Source of the DNA: Nitrosopumilaceae archaeon
GTDB lineage: Archaea > Thermoproteota > Nitrososphaeria > Nitrososphaerales > Nitrosopumilaceae
DNA: 29,763 bases
Direction: 5' to 3'
NCBI GenBank assembly: GCA_013867245.1
Contig: JACENB010000157.1
Coordinates: 1-29,763, forward strand
The notes beneath the pieces are model-generated. The model was given only the letters and a program-made list of their open reading frames with translations, was not told the DNA's origin and ran no database searches. Of the stretch, positions 13,449 to 21,794 are shown in pieces. Positions within the stretch are counted from its first letter, which is position 1, and each line of letters opens with the position of its first letter. A program made the position numbers and the translations under genes.

Positions 13449-14606
13449 ATGTGGTCTGAAAAATATCGACCTCAGAATATTTCTGATATGGTGGGTAATG
13501 AAGAACCCCGTGAAGCAATAATCAAATGGTTTGCAAAATGGAAAAAGGGTACAAAACCTCTTTTAATCATTGGACCTCCTGGAATTGGAAAAACTACTAT
13601 CGCATATCTTTTAGCTAAACAATTTGGTTACGATATGATCGGACTTAATGCTAGTGATGTACGTAGCAAATCTAGAATTAATGAAATTCTCACTCCTGTT
13701 TTAGGTAATGTCAGTGTTTTGGGAACTCCTATGATTTTTGTTGATGAGGTTGATGGAATTCACGGTCGTGGAGATTATGGTGGTGCTTCTGCTCTAGTTG
13801 ATATTTTGAAGAAACCAAATGTTCCAATTTTACTTGCTGCTAATTATGATGATTCAGATAAAATGAAGAGTATAAAAAAAGCAGTAACAACAATATCATT
13901 TAAAAAAATTCCACCAAGATTATTGCGGGTATATTTAGATAATATTTTAAAAAAAGAAAATGAAAAACTTAGTCCTGGTTCTTTAATCAAAGTAATTGAT
14001 AAATCTAGAGGTGATATTCGTTCTATGATTAATCTCACTCAATCCTTGATAACTGGATTTAATCCACAAACTGCATCCTCTTTTGAAAATATTAACATTG
14101 AAGATGGAATTAATGCATTTTTTAAAGCAAATTCTATTGAAGAAGCTCGTGGTGTTTTATATTCAATACAAATTGATCCTAGAGAAAAAATTAATGCATT
14201 TTATTCAAGTATAATTACTAGCGATTTGGATAGTGACTCCCTCGCAAAATATTTAGAAATTATTTCTAACGCTGACATGTTGTTTGGAAAAATAATGAAA
14301 ACTCAAAATTGGAGATTACTACGTTATCTTAATGATATTTTAATTAGTTTGTATCAAAAAGATGATAGAATTAGATATTCAAAATATAATTTATCTTGGC
14401 CTGTTCTTAATAGAATTCGCTGGGATGGTGCAAAAATTAAATCATTGTCTTCAATAATGTCTAAAAAATTACATCTATCTTCTAGTGCATTCGTTACAAT
14501 ATGTTTACCATATGTTCTATTTTGTATAAAAAATAAAAAATTGGAATTAGAATTAGAAGAAACCTTTGGCGATATTATTGATAAGGAGATTGAAATGTTA
14601 CAATGA
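13449..14606 (+). CDS. rfcL: Replication factor C large subunit (clamp loader)
   Basis: The 385-residue product begins MWSEKYRPQ, the typical RFC start, so ATG 13449 is preferred over an in-frame GTG at 13437 that overlaps the previous stop. It is an AAA+ ATPase: Walker A GPPGIGKT at residues 42-49, Walker B IFVDEVDG at about 96-103, sensor 1 LLAANYDD near 130, then DIRSMINL as sensor 2. With RFC small subunits it opens the PCNA ring and loads it at primer-template junctions. It is shorter than many archaeal large subunits and its acidic C-terminus (ELEETFGDIIDKEIEMLQ) shows no PCNA-interacting Q-x-x-h-x-x-a-a box. The Cys-rich gene overlaps it by four bases (ATGA at 14603-14606), implying coupled translation. 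Confidence 0.95.
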   Translation: MWSEKYRPQNISDMVGNEEPREAIIKWFAKWKKGTKPLLIIGPPGIGKTTIAYLLAKQFGYDMIGLNASDVRSKSRINEILTPVLGNVSVLGTPMIFVDEVDGIHGRGDYGGASALVDILKKPNVPILLAANYDDSDKMKSIKKAVTTISFKKIPPRLLRVYLDNILKKENEKLSPGSLIKVIDKSRGDIRSMINLTQSLITGFNPQTASSFENINIEDGINAFFKANSIEEARGVLYSIQIDPREKINAFYSSIITSDLDSDSLAKYLEIISNADMLFGKIMKTQNWRLLRYLNDILISLYQKDDRIRYSKYNLSWPVLNRIRWDGAKIKSLSSIMSKKLHLSSSAFVTICLPYVLFCIKNKKLELELEETFGDIIDKEIEMLQ

Positions 14607-14914
14607 GCTGGATCAAAATTCCTATGAAATTTCCTGGTACTTGTATTGTTTGCAATGACAAAATTGAAATTAATGAAATTGGATTGTGGTCAAAAGGTGT
14701 AGGTGTGAAGCATGAAAAATGTGCTGAAACTAATGAATTACAATGTATTGTATGTGGTTCCCCTGCTGGCTGCTCCCAATGTGAATTTCAAGATATTTGT
14801 GATATTCCAAATGTTTCTCAATTATGTATATGTAAGAAATGTAGTGATGAAAAAGATGCTTTTAATTCATATCAAAAATCATCTCATAAGAAATTCTCAA
14901 TTATCAATTCTTGA
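14603..14914 (+). CDS. Small cysteine-rich, probably metal-binding protein
   Basis: The 103-residue product has eleven cysteines in its first 80 residues and no family I can name. Cys14-x2-Cys17 with His37-x2-Cys40, separated by a GLWSKGVGV segment, looks like a zinc-ribbon or treble-clef site. A second group follows: Cys48-x2-Cys51, Cys57-x2-Cys60, Cys66, then Cys75, Cys77 and Cys80, which could hold one or two more Zn ions or a Fe-S cluster. The Lys-rich last 20 residues are polar. ATG 14603 overlaps the rfcL stop as ATGA, so expression is coupled to the clamp loader. A nucleic-acid or replisome accessory role is plausible but inferred from context only. Confidence 0.85.
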   Translation: MSWIKIPMKFPGTCIVCNDKIEINEIGLWSKGVGVKHEKCAETNELQCIVCGSPAGCSQCEFQDICDIPNVSQLCICKKCSDEKDAFNSYQKSSHKKFSIINS

Positions 14915-14975
14915 AAGTTTTTACCTTAGATCTACATTTTTGATGAATTTTCATGAATTCAAATTAGATTAATAT

Positions 14976-16550
14976 ATGAAAACTTTTGATTCTAATCAAA
15001 TAATGCATTCTGAGAAGATCGATGAATTCACAAAAAACAAAAACACTGCATTACAAGGTGGTGGAGAAGAACGTATTTTATCTCAGCACGAAAAAGGCAA
15101 ACTAACTGCTCGTGAAAGAATAGATTTACTTCTTGATGAAGGAACTTTTGTTGAAGTCGATCCAATGACTACTCATCATTATTATGAGTATGATATGCAA
15201 AAAAAGAAATTTTTTACTGATGGTGTCATAGGCGGATATGGAAATGTTTCTGGTCGTCAAATCTTTGTTTTTGCATATGATTTCACTGTTTTAGGTGGTA
15301 CATTAAGTCAGATGGGAGCTAAAAAAATTACTAAATTAATGGATCATGCAGTTAGAACTGGATGTCCAATTATTGGAATTATGGATTCAGGTGGTGCTAG
15401 AATACAAGAAGGAATTATGAGTTTAGATGGATTTGCAGATATATTTTATCACAATCAATTAGCTTCTGGAGTTATTCCACAGATTACTGCAAGTGTTGGT
15501 CCATCTGCAGGTGGTTCTGTTTATTCTCCTGCAATGACTGATTTTGTTATTATGGTAGAAAAAATTGGAAGCATGTTTGTAACTGGACCAGATGTTGTTA
15601 AAACTGTGTTAGGTGAAGAAATTTCTTTTGAAGAACTTGGTGGTGCTAATACCCACGGAACAAAAAGTGGTGTTGCACACTTTGTTGCTGAAAATGAATA
15701 CGAATGTATGGATTACATCAAAAAACTAATTTCATTTTTACCTCAAAATAATACTGAACAACCACCAAAAGTTTCCACTGACGATGACCCAAATAGATTG
15801 GATAACAATTTAATCAATATCATGCCAGAAAATCCTTTACAACCCTATGACATGAAAGAAATTATTAATTCAATTGTTGATGATCATGAATTCTTTGAAG
15901 TTCATGAATTATTTGCACCAAATATTGTAGTTGGATATGGTAGACTAAATGGTAATGTTGTTGGAATTGTAGCTAATCAACCAATGCATCTTGCAGGTGC
16001 ATTAGATATTGATTCATCAAATAAAGCTTCACGATTTATTCGATTTTGTGATTCATTTAACATTCCAATAATTACTTTAGTTGATACACCAGGTTACATG
16101 CCAGGTTCAAATCAAGAACATAATGGAATCATTAGACATGGAAGTAAATTGCTTTATGCATATTGTGAAGCAACTGTTCCAAGAATTACTTTAGTTATTG
16201 GTAAAGCATATGGTGGTGCATACATTGCAATGGGAAGTAAAAATCTCCGAACTGATATTAATTATGCCTGGCCTACAGCCAAATGTGCCGTTTTAGGTGG
16301 TGAAGCAGCTGTAAAGATTATGAATAGAAAAGATCTTGCGGCTTCAGATGATCCTGAATCTCTTAAAAAACAATTAGTAGATGAATTTGCAGAAAAATTC
16401 GAAAATCCTTACGTTGCTGCATCTCATGGAACAGTTGATAATGTAATTAATCCTGCTGAAACCAGACCTATGTTGATTAAAGCATTAGAAATGCTTGCAA
16501 ATAAAAGAGAAAAACAATTACCTAGAAAACATGGAAATATCAATTTGTGA
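14976..16550 (+). CDS. pccB: Acyl-CoA (acetyl/propionyl-CoA) carboxylase, carboxyltransferase beta subunit
   Basis: The 524-residue product is a crotonase-fold carboxyltransferase subunit with both halves fused, as in PccB. KGKLTARERIDLLLDEG is the N-terminal family signature (about residues 42-58). The first oxyanion loop is SGGARIQEG, and the second lies in GKAYGGAYIAMGSKNL in the C-terminal half. It transfers CO2 from carboxybiotin to acetyl-CoA or propionyl-CoA, giving malonyl-CoA or methylmalonyl-CoA. In autotrophic thaumarchaea one enzyme performs both carboxylations of the 3-hydroxypropionate/4-hydroxybutyrate cycle. Biotin carboxylase and carrier genes follow at once in the same direction, so all parts of the enzyme are here. 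Substrate range is from knowledge of the clade, not from this sequence. Confidence 0.95.
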   Translation: MKTFDSNQIMHSEKIDEFTKNKNTALQGGGEERILSQHEKGKLTARERIDLLLDEGTFVEVDPMTTHHYYEYDMQKKKFFTDGVIGGYGNVSGRQIFVFAYDFTVLGGTLSQMGAKKITKLMDHAVRTGCPIIGIMDSGGARIQEGIMSLDGFADIFYHNQLASGVIPQITASVGPSAGGSVYSPAMTDFVIMVEKIGSMFVTGPDVVKTVLGEEISFEELGGANTHGTKSGVAHFVAENEYECMDYIKKLISFLPQNNTEQPPKVSTDDDPNRLDNNLINIMPENPLQPYDMKEIINSIVDDHEFFEVHELFAPNIVVGYGRLNGNVVGIVANQPMHLAGALDIDSSNKASRFIRFCDSFNIPIITLVDTPGYMPGSNQEHNGIIRHGSKLLYAYCEATVPRITLVIGKAYGGAYIAMGSKNLRTDINYAWPTAKCAVLGGEAAVKIMNRKDLAASDDPESLKKQLVDEFAEKFENPYVAASHGTVDNVINPAETRPMLIKALEMLANKREKQLPRKHGNINL

Positions 16551-16556
16551 TTGAAG

Positions 16557-18044
16557 ATGATTGAGAAAGTACTTATCGCTAACAGAGGAGAAATCGCTTT
16601 ACGTGTAATTAGAACTTGTAAAGCACTTGGAATCAAAACAGTTGCTGTATATTCTGATGAAGACACAAATTCATTACATGTTAAACAAGCATCTGAAGCC
16701 TATCATATTGGTGAAGCAGCACCTGCTAAATCATATCTAAATCAAGAAAAAATTCTAGATGTAATGTTATCATCTGGTGCAGATGCTGTACATCCTGGTT
16801 ATGGATTCCTTTCTGAAAATGATGATTTTGCTAGATTGTGTGAGAAAAATAAAATTACATTTATTGGCCCATCTGCAGATTCAATGAATCTTTGTGGTGA
16901 TAAGATGGAATGTAAAGCTGCAATGTTAAAAGCTAATGTTCCAACGGTTCCTGGAAGTCCTGGCTTAGTAAAGGATGCAGAAGATGCAGCAAAAGTTGCA
17001 AATGAGATAGGATATCCTGTTATGTTAAAATCAGTTTATGGTGGTGGAGGTCGTGGAATTAGAATTGTAACAAATGACAAAGAATTGCACGAAGGTTTTG
17101 AAACAGTAACCTCAGAATCTATTGCTGCTGTTGGAAAATCTGCAATCATTGTTGAGAAATTCTTAGAAAAAACAAGACATATTGAATATCAAATGTGCAG
17201 AGATCAACATGGAAATGCAGTACATCTCTTTGAGAGAGAATGTTCTATTCAGAGAAGAAATCAAAAACTAATTGAACAAACTCCTTCTCCTGTGGTAGAT
17301 GCTGCAAAAAGAGAAGAAATTGGTGAAATAGTTGTTAGAGCAGCAGAGGCAGTTGATTACACAAATCTTGGTACTGCCGAATTCTTAAGAGCTGATAATG
17401 GTGAATTTTATTTTATTGAGATTAATGCAAGACTCCAAGTAGAACACCCAATTAGTGAAATGGTTTCAGGATTAGACTTTGTCAAACTACAAATTGATAT
17501 TGCAAATGGAGAGCCACTACCATTCAAACAAAAAGATCTAAAGATGAATGGTTATGCAATTGAATGTAGAATTAATGCTGAAGATACATTTTTGGACTTT
17601 GCACCTTCAACAGGACCAGTTCCAGATGTTACAATTCCTTCTGGACCTAATGTTAGATGTGATACCTATCTTTATCCTGGATGCACTGTTTCTCCATTTT
17701 ATGATTCCTTGATGGCAAAACTCTGTACATGGGGACCAACATTTGAAGAATCTAGAACTAGAATGCTTACTGCACTAAATGATATGTATGTTCAAGGTGT
17801 TGAAACCTCAATCCCTCTTTACAAAACAATTCTTAATTCTGAAGAATACAAAAATGGAGAATTATCTACTGACTTTTTGAAGCGTTATGGCATGATTGAT
17901 AAATTAACCGAAGATCTCAAAAAAGAAAAAGAAAATAAAACTGATGCCGCATTAGCTGCTGCAATAATTCATTCTGAATACTTTAAGAGTCAAGTACAAA
18001 ATACTTCTAACAATAGCGCAAACTGGAAAAATAAACTGGACTGA
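16557..18044 (+). CDS. accC: Biotin carboxylase subunit of acyl-CoA carboxylase
   Basis: The 495-residue product starts MIEKVLIANRGEIALRV, the standard beginning of biotin carboxylases, so ATG 16557 is preferred to the in-frame TTG at 16551. The ATP-grasp glycine loop GGGGRGI is at about residues 161-167, FERECSIQRRNQKLIEQTPS is the carboxylation-site block, and EINARLQVEHP (about 288-298) holds the catalytic Glu, Asn and Arg. About 45 residues of charged tail follow the usual C-terminus. The enzyme uses ATP and bicarbonate to carboxylate biotin on the carrier protein encoded next. It starts six bases after pccB, in one operon. All catalytic residues I can check are in place. Confidence 0.96.
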   Translation: MIEKVLIANRGEIALRVIRTCKALGIKTVAVYSDEDTNSLHVKQASEAYHIGEAAPAKSYLNQEKILDVMLSSGADAVHPGYGFLSENDDFARLCEKNKITFIGPSADSMNLCGDKMECKAAMLKANVPTVPGSPGLVKDAEDAAKVANEIGYPVMLKSVYGGGGRGIRIVTNDKELHEGFETVTSESIAAVGKSAIIVEKFLEKTRHIEYQMCRDQHGNAVHLFERECSIQRRNQKLIEQTPSPVVDAAKREEIGEIVVRAAEAVDYTNLGTAEFLRADNGEFYFIEINARLQVEHPISEMVSGLDFVKLQIDIANGEPLPFKQKDLKMNGYAIECRINAEDTFLDFAPSTGPVPDVTIPSGPNVRCDTYLYPGCTVSPFYDSLMAKLCTWGPTFEESRTRMLTALNDMYVQGVETSIPLYKTILNSEEYKNGELSTDFLKRYGMIDKLTEDLKKEKENKTDAALAAAIIHSEYFKSQVQNTSNNSANWKNKLD

Positions 18045-18049
18045 TAGAT

Positions 18050-18565
18050 ATGACTAATTTTAAAATCCAAGAAATTGAAAAATCATTTGATGGAAAAATT
18101 CTAGAAAATCTTGGTGATAATGATTACATAATCAAAATTAATGATAACGAACATAAATTAAAAATAATTAGTATGAATTCACGTGGAATAGAATTTATCT
18201 TAAACCAACAATACCACAAGGCAAAATATCTTGAACAATCCACAAATGAAATGAATATTGTTATAGATAATGTGCCAATGATTATCAATTTACATACTCA
18301 TTATGATAAAGTCGTTTACAAAAATTCTGGTGGAAGTAGTTCTGGTGGAGCACAAATAGCATTAAAAAGTCAAATTCCTGGTAAAGTGGTTTCAATTTCA
18401 GTTGAACATGGTGATACAGTAAAGAAAGGTGATGTTATTTGTACTTTGGAATCTATGAAAATGCAAGTTGCAGTTAAAGCACATAAAGATGGAGTTATCC
18501 GAAATATTAAAGCTAAAGAAGGTGCATCTGTTGCAAAAGGCGATATAATTTCAGATATAGAATAA
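18050..18565 (+). CDS. accB: Biotin carboxyl carrier protein of acyl-CoA carboxylase
   Basis: The 171-residue product ends in a biotinyl domain with the motif ESMKM; Lys137 is the expected biotinylation site (the common form is EAMKM). Residues 1-85 form a beta-rich N-terminal domain, then a Gly/Ser linker GGSSSGGAQ (about 93-101) joins it to the biotinyl domain that begins IPGKVVSISVEHGD. The flexible linker lets biotin swing between the carboxylase and carboxyltransferase active sites. The ATG is five bases after the accC stop. It completes the three-subunit enzyme, and the organisation with separate carboxylase and carrier polypeptides is the usual archaeal one. Confidence 0.95.
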   Translation: MTNFKIQEIEKSFDGKILENLGDNDYIIKINDNEHKLKIISMNSRGIEFILNQQYHKAKYLEQSTNEMNIVIDNVPMIINLHTHYDKVVYKNSGGSSSGGAQIALKSQIPGKVVSISVEHGDTVKKGDVICTLESMKMQVAVKAHKDGVIRNIKAKEGASVAKGDIISDIE

Positions 18566-18575
18566 AAAAATTATT

Positions 18576-19040
18576 TTATTTTAAAAAGTTTTTAATTTCT
18601 TCATAATTTGGTTCTTTTAATGGATCTTCTGATACCCATTTGTATCCAATTTTTCCATCTTCCATAATTATGAATACTGAACGTTTAGCTGCATTGTAGT
18701 CTTTGATGTGTAATAGATCTTTTAGTAAGATATCATAATCTTTGATTGTTTTACTTGTATAATCTCCTAATAATGGAAAATTGAAATTATGTTTCTCTGC
18801 AAATGCTTTATTTGCAAAGGGTCCATCATTACTAATTGAAATTATTTGTGCACCCATATCTGAAATTTCTTTCCATGAATCTCTGAATGTGCATAATTCA
18901 ACCTCACATACTGGTGAACTTGCTGCTACTATGAATGATAATACGATCTTTTTACCCTTAAATTCGTCTAAAGTCCTCATTTTTAATTCTGTATCAGGGA
19001 GTTCAAAATTTGGAGCCAGATCGCCTACATTCAATACCAT
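18576..19040 (-). CDS. Peroxiredoxin, PrxQ/BCP type
   Basis: The 154-residue product is a thioredoxin-fold peroxidase. GDLAPNFELPD opens it as in AhpC/TSA proteins, and SSPVCEVELCTFRD puts the peroxidatic cysteine at Cys45 with a second cysteine at Cys50, the same C-x4-C spacing as E. coli BCP. The usual proline of the P-x-x-x-T-x-x-C motif is replaced and the Thr is Ser42, a mild deviation. It reduces hydrogen or organic peroxides using thioredoxin-like donors. It is convergent with the carboxylase operon (10-bp gap) and divergent from the complex I operon. A TATA-like ATTAATTAC lies about 25-30 bp before the ATG on the minus strand. Protection of the oxygen-consuming respiratory chain is a reasonable inference. 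Confidence 0.9.
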   Translation of the reverse strand: MVLNVGDLAPNFELPDTELKMRTLDEFKGKKIVLSFIVAASSPVCEVELCTFRDSWKEISDMGAQIISISNDGPFANKAFAEKHNFNFPLLGDYTSKTIKDYDILLKDLLHIKDYNAAKRSVFIIMEDGKIGYKWVSEDPLKEPNYEEIKNFLK

Positions 19041-19123
19041 GATCGGAAATTTACTATATCCTATTAATTACTTTTCAAATTCTTCATTTCCAATAACCCG
19101 ATCGAAAAAACGAAGCATATCTT

Positions 19124-19134
19124 ATTATATAAAA
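19124..19134 (+). promoter_or_regulatory. TATA box upstream of nuoA
   Basis: ATTATATAAAA is the most canonical TATA box in the window, but its centre is only about 13 bp before the annotated nuoA ATG. Usual spacing would start transcription near 19154, where an in-frame TTG lies. A weaker GCATATCTTA at 19115-19124 has the normal distance to the ATG. Confidence 0.5.
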
Positions 19135-19141
19135 CTCAGAG

Positions 19142-19528
19142 ATGAAAGTTAAATTGGTCGGAGAATTAGCGGGCAATTATAGCACCGTAGTATTGATGTT
19201 CGGGTTCGCAGTAGTAGCAATGGCACCCGCATTATTGATTTCTAGAATGATTTCACCACGTAAAAAGAGTAATCCTGTAAAATTTTTGCCTATGGAATGT
19301 GGACAAGTTCCTAGTGGTGAGGGTAGAACTCATTTTATGATGCAGTATTACCCGTACATTTTGATGTTCGTAATTTTTGATGTAGTTGCAATTTTCTTAT
19401 ATGCTTGGGGTAGTGCACTTTTGGAACTTCCAAAAAGTGCAACTTTACCAATGATAGGATTCTTAGCAATAATGTTTGGTGCAATGTCTTTTGCACTTTA
19501 TCAATCAGGGAGAAGAAGAATTTGGTAG
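19142..19528 (+). CDS. nuoA: Complex I subunit A
   Basis: The 128-residue product has three membrane spans (about residues 15-35, 72-92 and 98-120) and the NuoA loop KFLPMECGQVPSGEGR, whose E-C-G segment is the conserved loop near the quinone channel (ECG with Cys53). FxxQYYPYILMFVIFDVVAIFLYAW is the signature second helix with the acidic D residue. It is a small core membrane subunit at the junction with the peripheral arm. It is the first gene of an eleven-gene operon. ATG 19142 is taken as the start; TTG 19154 is possible given the placement of the TATA box and would shorten the product by four residues. Confidence 0.94.
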   Translation: MKVKLVGELAGNYSTVVLMFGFAVVAMAPALLISRMISPRKKSNPVKFLPMECGQVPSGEGRTHFMMQYYPYILMFVIFDVVAIFLYAWGSALLELPKSATLPMIGFLAIMFGAMSFALYQSGRRRIW

Positions 19529-19556
19529 TTATTTATAGAAATGATGACAAAGGGGG

Positions 19557-20093
19557 TTGGGAATAAAATTGCTTAAAGATTTAGTAACACCAGAAAATGC
19601 AAATGTCTTCATTGGAAAACTTGGAGATATTTTGGAAAAAGCAATTGACAAACCATTGGGCTATGCTATCAATTGGGGTAGAATTTGGTCACTTTGGCCT
19701 GTGCATATTGAAACAGCTTGTTGTAGTGTTGAGTTTGGTGCAGCATCAAGTCCTAGATATGACGTTGAAAGATTTGGTATCATTGAAGCATTCGGATCAT
19801 TAAGACAATGTGATCTTATTGTTGTTCAAGGTACAATTACACGAAAAATGGCTCCACGTCTAAGATTAGTTTATGATCAAATGCCAGAACCAAAATATGT
19901 GATTGCTATGGGTGCTTGTGCAATTACTGGAGGATTATATTTTGATTCATACAATGTACTTCCAGGAATTGATGGAGTTCTTCCAGTTGATGTCTATGTT
20001 CCAGGTTGCCCACCTAGACCTGAAACTCTCATCCAAGGATGTATTTTGTTGCAAGAAAAAATTAAGAGAATGAAGGCTAGGAAGTTTGTATAA
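19557..20093 (+). CDS. nuoB: Complex I subunit B (N2 cluster)
   Basis: The 178-residue product carries the terminal [4Fe-4S] cluster N2 that gives electrons to quinone. ETACCSVEFGA supplies adjacent Cys55 and Cys56, MGACAITGG Cys121, and VPGCPPRPE Cys151, the full ligand set. The frame opens at TTG 19557, directly after a GGGGG run; a second TTG at 19569 would allow GGGA as a ribosome binding site, so the true start is one of these two. There is no ATG in frame near the N-terminus. The stop overlaps the nuoC start by one base (TAATG). Product and role are secure. Confidence 0.96.
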   Translation: MGIKLLKDLVTPENANVFIGKLGDILEKAIDKPLGYAINWGRIWSLWPVHIETACCSVEFGAASSPRYDVERFGIIEAFGSLRQCDLIVVQGTITRKMAPRLRLVYDQMPEPKYVIAMGACAITGGLYFDSYNVLPGIDGVLPVDVYVPGCPPRPETLIQGCILLQEKIKRMKARKFV

Positions 20094-20656
20094 TGAGTTC
20101 TGAAACTGAAACCAAAACTGAAACGAAACCAGCACCAAAACCAGCTGAAAAATCTGTTGAATTACCTGCTTTTGAAAAAAGTATTTCTGATAAAGTTGTT
20201 GAAAAATTTGGTGATAAAGTTGAAGTTGAATTTGTTAAAGAAAATAGAGTTGGAATTAAAGCTAAAAGAGAAGACGTCCATGATGTTGCAGAATTTATTC
20301 GAGATGGACTAAATTATGATCATGTAGAATCCGTTTCAGGAGTAGATTACCCACAGGATAAAGAAATTGAGGTAGTTTATCATATTGGTTCCTATTCGGA
20401 TTCATCATTGGCTAAACAAATTCTTGTTTTATCTACTAGAGCACAAAGAGAGGAAAATCCACTTCCCGGAAAAGATGCAACAAAGTTACCTTCTCTTAGA
20501 GATATATTCTACAGTGTAGAATTTCACGAAAGAGAAGTTTTTGAAATGTTTGGAGTTTATTTTAACGGTCATCCAGATAACAGAAGATTACTCTTGCCTG
20601 AAGATTGGGCAGATTTACCACCTCTCAGAAAGGACTTTGCAATAAAAGGACGATAG
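20093..20656 (+). CDS. nuoC: Complex I subunit C (30-kDa type)
   Basis: The 187-residue product is the peripheral-arm subunit that packs on NuoD. The family signature appears as EFHEREVFEMFGVYFNGHPD (about residues 140-159), and LPPLRKDFAI closes the protein. The first 30 residues are a low-complexity T/E/K/P/A tail that precedes the folded domain and is not part of the canonical family; similar charged tails begin the unknown protein at 8470. NuoC and NuoD are separate here, unlike the fused NuoCD of E. coli. The ATG overlaps the nuoB stop by one base. Confidence 0.95.
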   Translation: MSSETETKTETKPAPKPAEKSVELPAFEKSISDKVVEKFGDKVEVEFVKENRVGIKAKREDVHDVAEFIRDGLNYDHVESVSGVDYPQDKEIEVVYHIGSYSDSSLAKQILVLSTRAQREENPLPGKDATKLPSLRDIFYSVEFHEREVFEMFGVYFNGHPDNRRLLLPEDWADLPPLRKDFAIKGR

Positions 20657-20657
20657 A

Positions 20658-21794
20658 ATGACTGCAGAATTACCACCTGGATTAGCAATCCAAAAAGTTG
20701 ACGAGAGAATTATGACTCTCAATGTTGGACCACAACATCCTGGTTCTGGACATATGAGAATTATTGTACAAATTGATGGTGATTATATTGTAGCTTGTGA
20801 TCCTGATCCAGGTTATGTACACCGTGGGGAAGAAAAAATGGCTGAATATAGAAATTATATTACAAACGTTCCTCACTTAGAAAGACCAGTAATTCATGAT
20901 TCTTGTAATGTTCTCTATCCATATGTTTTGGGTGTAGAAGAGCTACTTGGAATTGAAGTTCCAGAACGTGCAAAATATGTTCGAGTAATCTGTTCAGAAT
21001 TAAATCGTTGTATTTACACAATGTACTGGCTTGCAATTTATGGAATCTTCTTAGGTCATTCTACAATGTTTATGTGGCCAGCTGGAGACCGTGAACTGTT
21101 AATTGATTTAATGGAAAAAATAAGTGGTGCAAGAGTAACACATGCACACTTTGTTCCAGGTGGAGTTAGAAATGATTTGCCACCAAACTTTGAAGAAGTA
21201 TGTCTACGTCAAGTCAATTACTTTGAGAAACGTATCAAAGAATATGCTGCAGTCTTTTATGATAATCCAATTTTAATTTCAAGAACAAGAGATACTGGAG
21301 TTCTTTCCCGTGAGGATGCAATTAGACTTGGAACAACTGGTTCTGTTTTACGTGCAAGTGGAGTAGATTATGATCTTAGACAAAAGGAACCTTATGATGT
21401 CTATGAAGAATTAGATGTTCACAGTAATGTGATGAAAGAAGGTGATTCTTACGCAAGATCCAAAGTACCATGGCTTGATATGATGGAGAGTTGTAATATT
21501 ATTAGACAAGCATTACAAAAAATGCCAAAGTCTGGTTCTGTTAGAGTTAAACTAAAACCAAATCCAAAAGGTAAAGGATTGGATTCTGTTTACAAACGTG
21601 TAGAATCAGGAAGAGGTTCTTTGGGATGTCATATTGTTTCTGATGGTAAAGTTGAACCATACCGATTAAAATTGAGTGTTGGTTCATTTAGAAATCTAAT
21701 TGCTTTACCATATCTGTTAAAAGGTGAAAAACTTGGTAACATGCCATCTGTTTATTGGAGTCTTAATTATTGGCCAGTGGAGGCAGACCGATAG
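20658..21794 (+). CDS. nuoD: Complex I subunit D (49-kDa type)
   Basis: The 378-residue product forms the quinone cavity with NuoB. LNVGPQHPGSGHMR starts the conserved region, GYVHRGEEKM and FVPGGVRNDLP follow, and the C-terminal RLKLSVGSFRNL block with DxVxGExDR-like end is seen. Two details differ from bacterial enzymes: the loop after QHP is one residue shorter, with the histidine displaced (S-G-H instead of T-H-G), and aligning Arg76 with Thermus Nqo4 Arg84 puts Ile79 where the quinone-binding Tyr87 should be. The site is therefore remodelled, perhaps for a saturated menaquinone. The ATG follows the nuoC stop by one base. Confidence 0.95.
   Translation: MTAELPPGLAIQKVDERIMTLNVGPQHPGSGHMRIIVQIDGDYIVACDPDPGYVHRGEEKMAEYRNYITNVPHLERPVIHDSCNVLYPYVLGVEELLGIEVPERAKYVRVICSELNRCIYTMYWLAIYGIFLGHSTMFMWPAGDRELLIDLMEKISGARVTHAHFVPGGVRNDLPPNFEEVCLRQVNYFEKRIKEYAAVFYDNPILISRTRDTGVLSREDAIRLGTTGSVLRASGVDYDLRQKEPYDVYEELDVHSNVMKEGDSYARSKVPWLDMMESCNIIRQALQKMPKSGSVRVKLKPNPKGKGLDSVYKRVESGRGSLGCHIVSDGKVEPYRLKLSVGSFRNLIALPYLLKGEKLGNMPSVYWSLNYWPVEADR

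Noticed and set aside
14712..14972. 86-codon plus-strand frame overlapping the Cys-rich gene and reaching the pccB promoter
   Set aside because: It lies mostly inside the Cys-rich gene in another frame, has no recognisable motif and lacks its own TATA box.
19542..19577. Eleven-codon frame starting ATGATGACAAAG just before nuoB, a possible leader peptide
   Set aside because: It overlaps the nuoB start and has no supporting ribosome binding site or conserved-looking sequence; chance is more likely.
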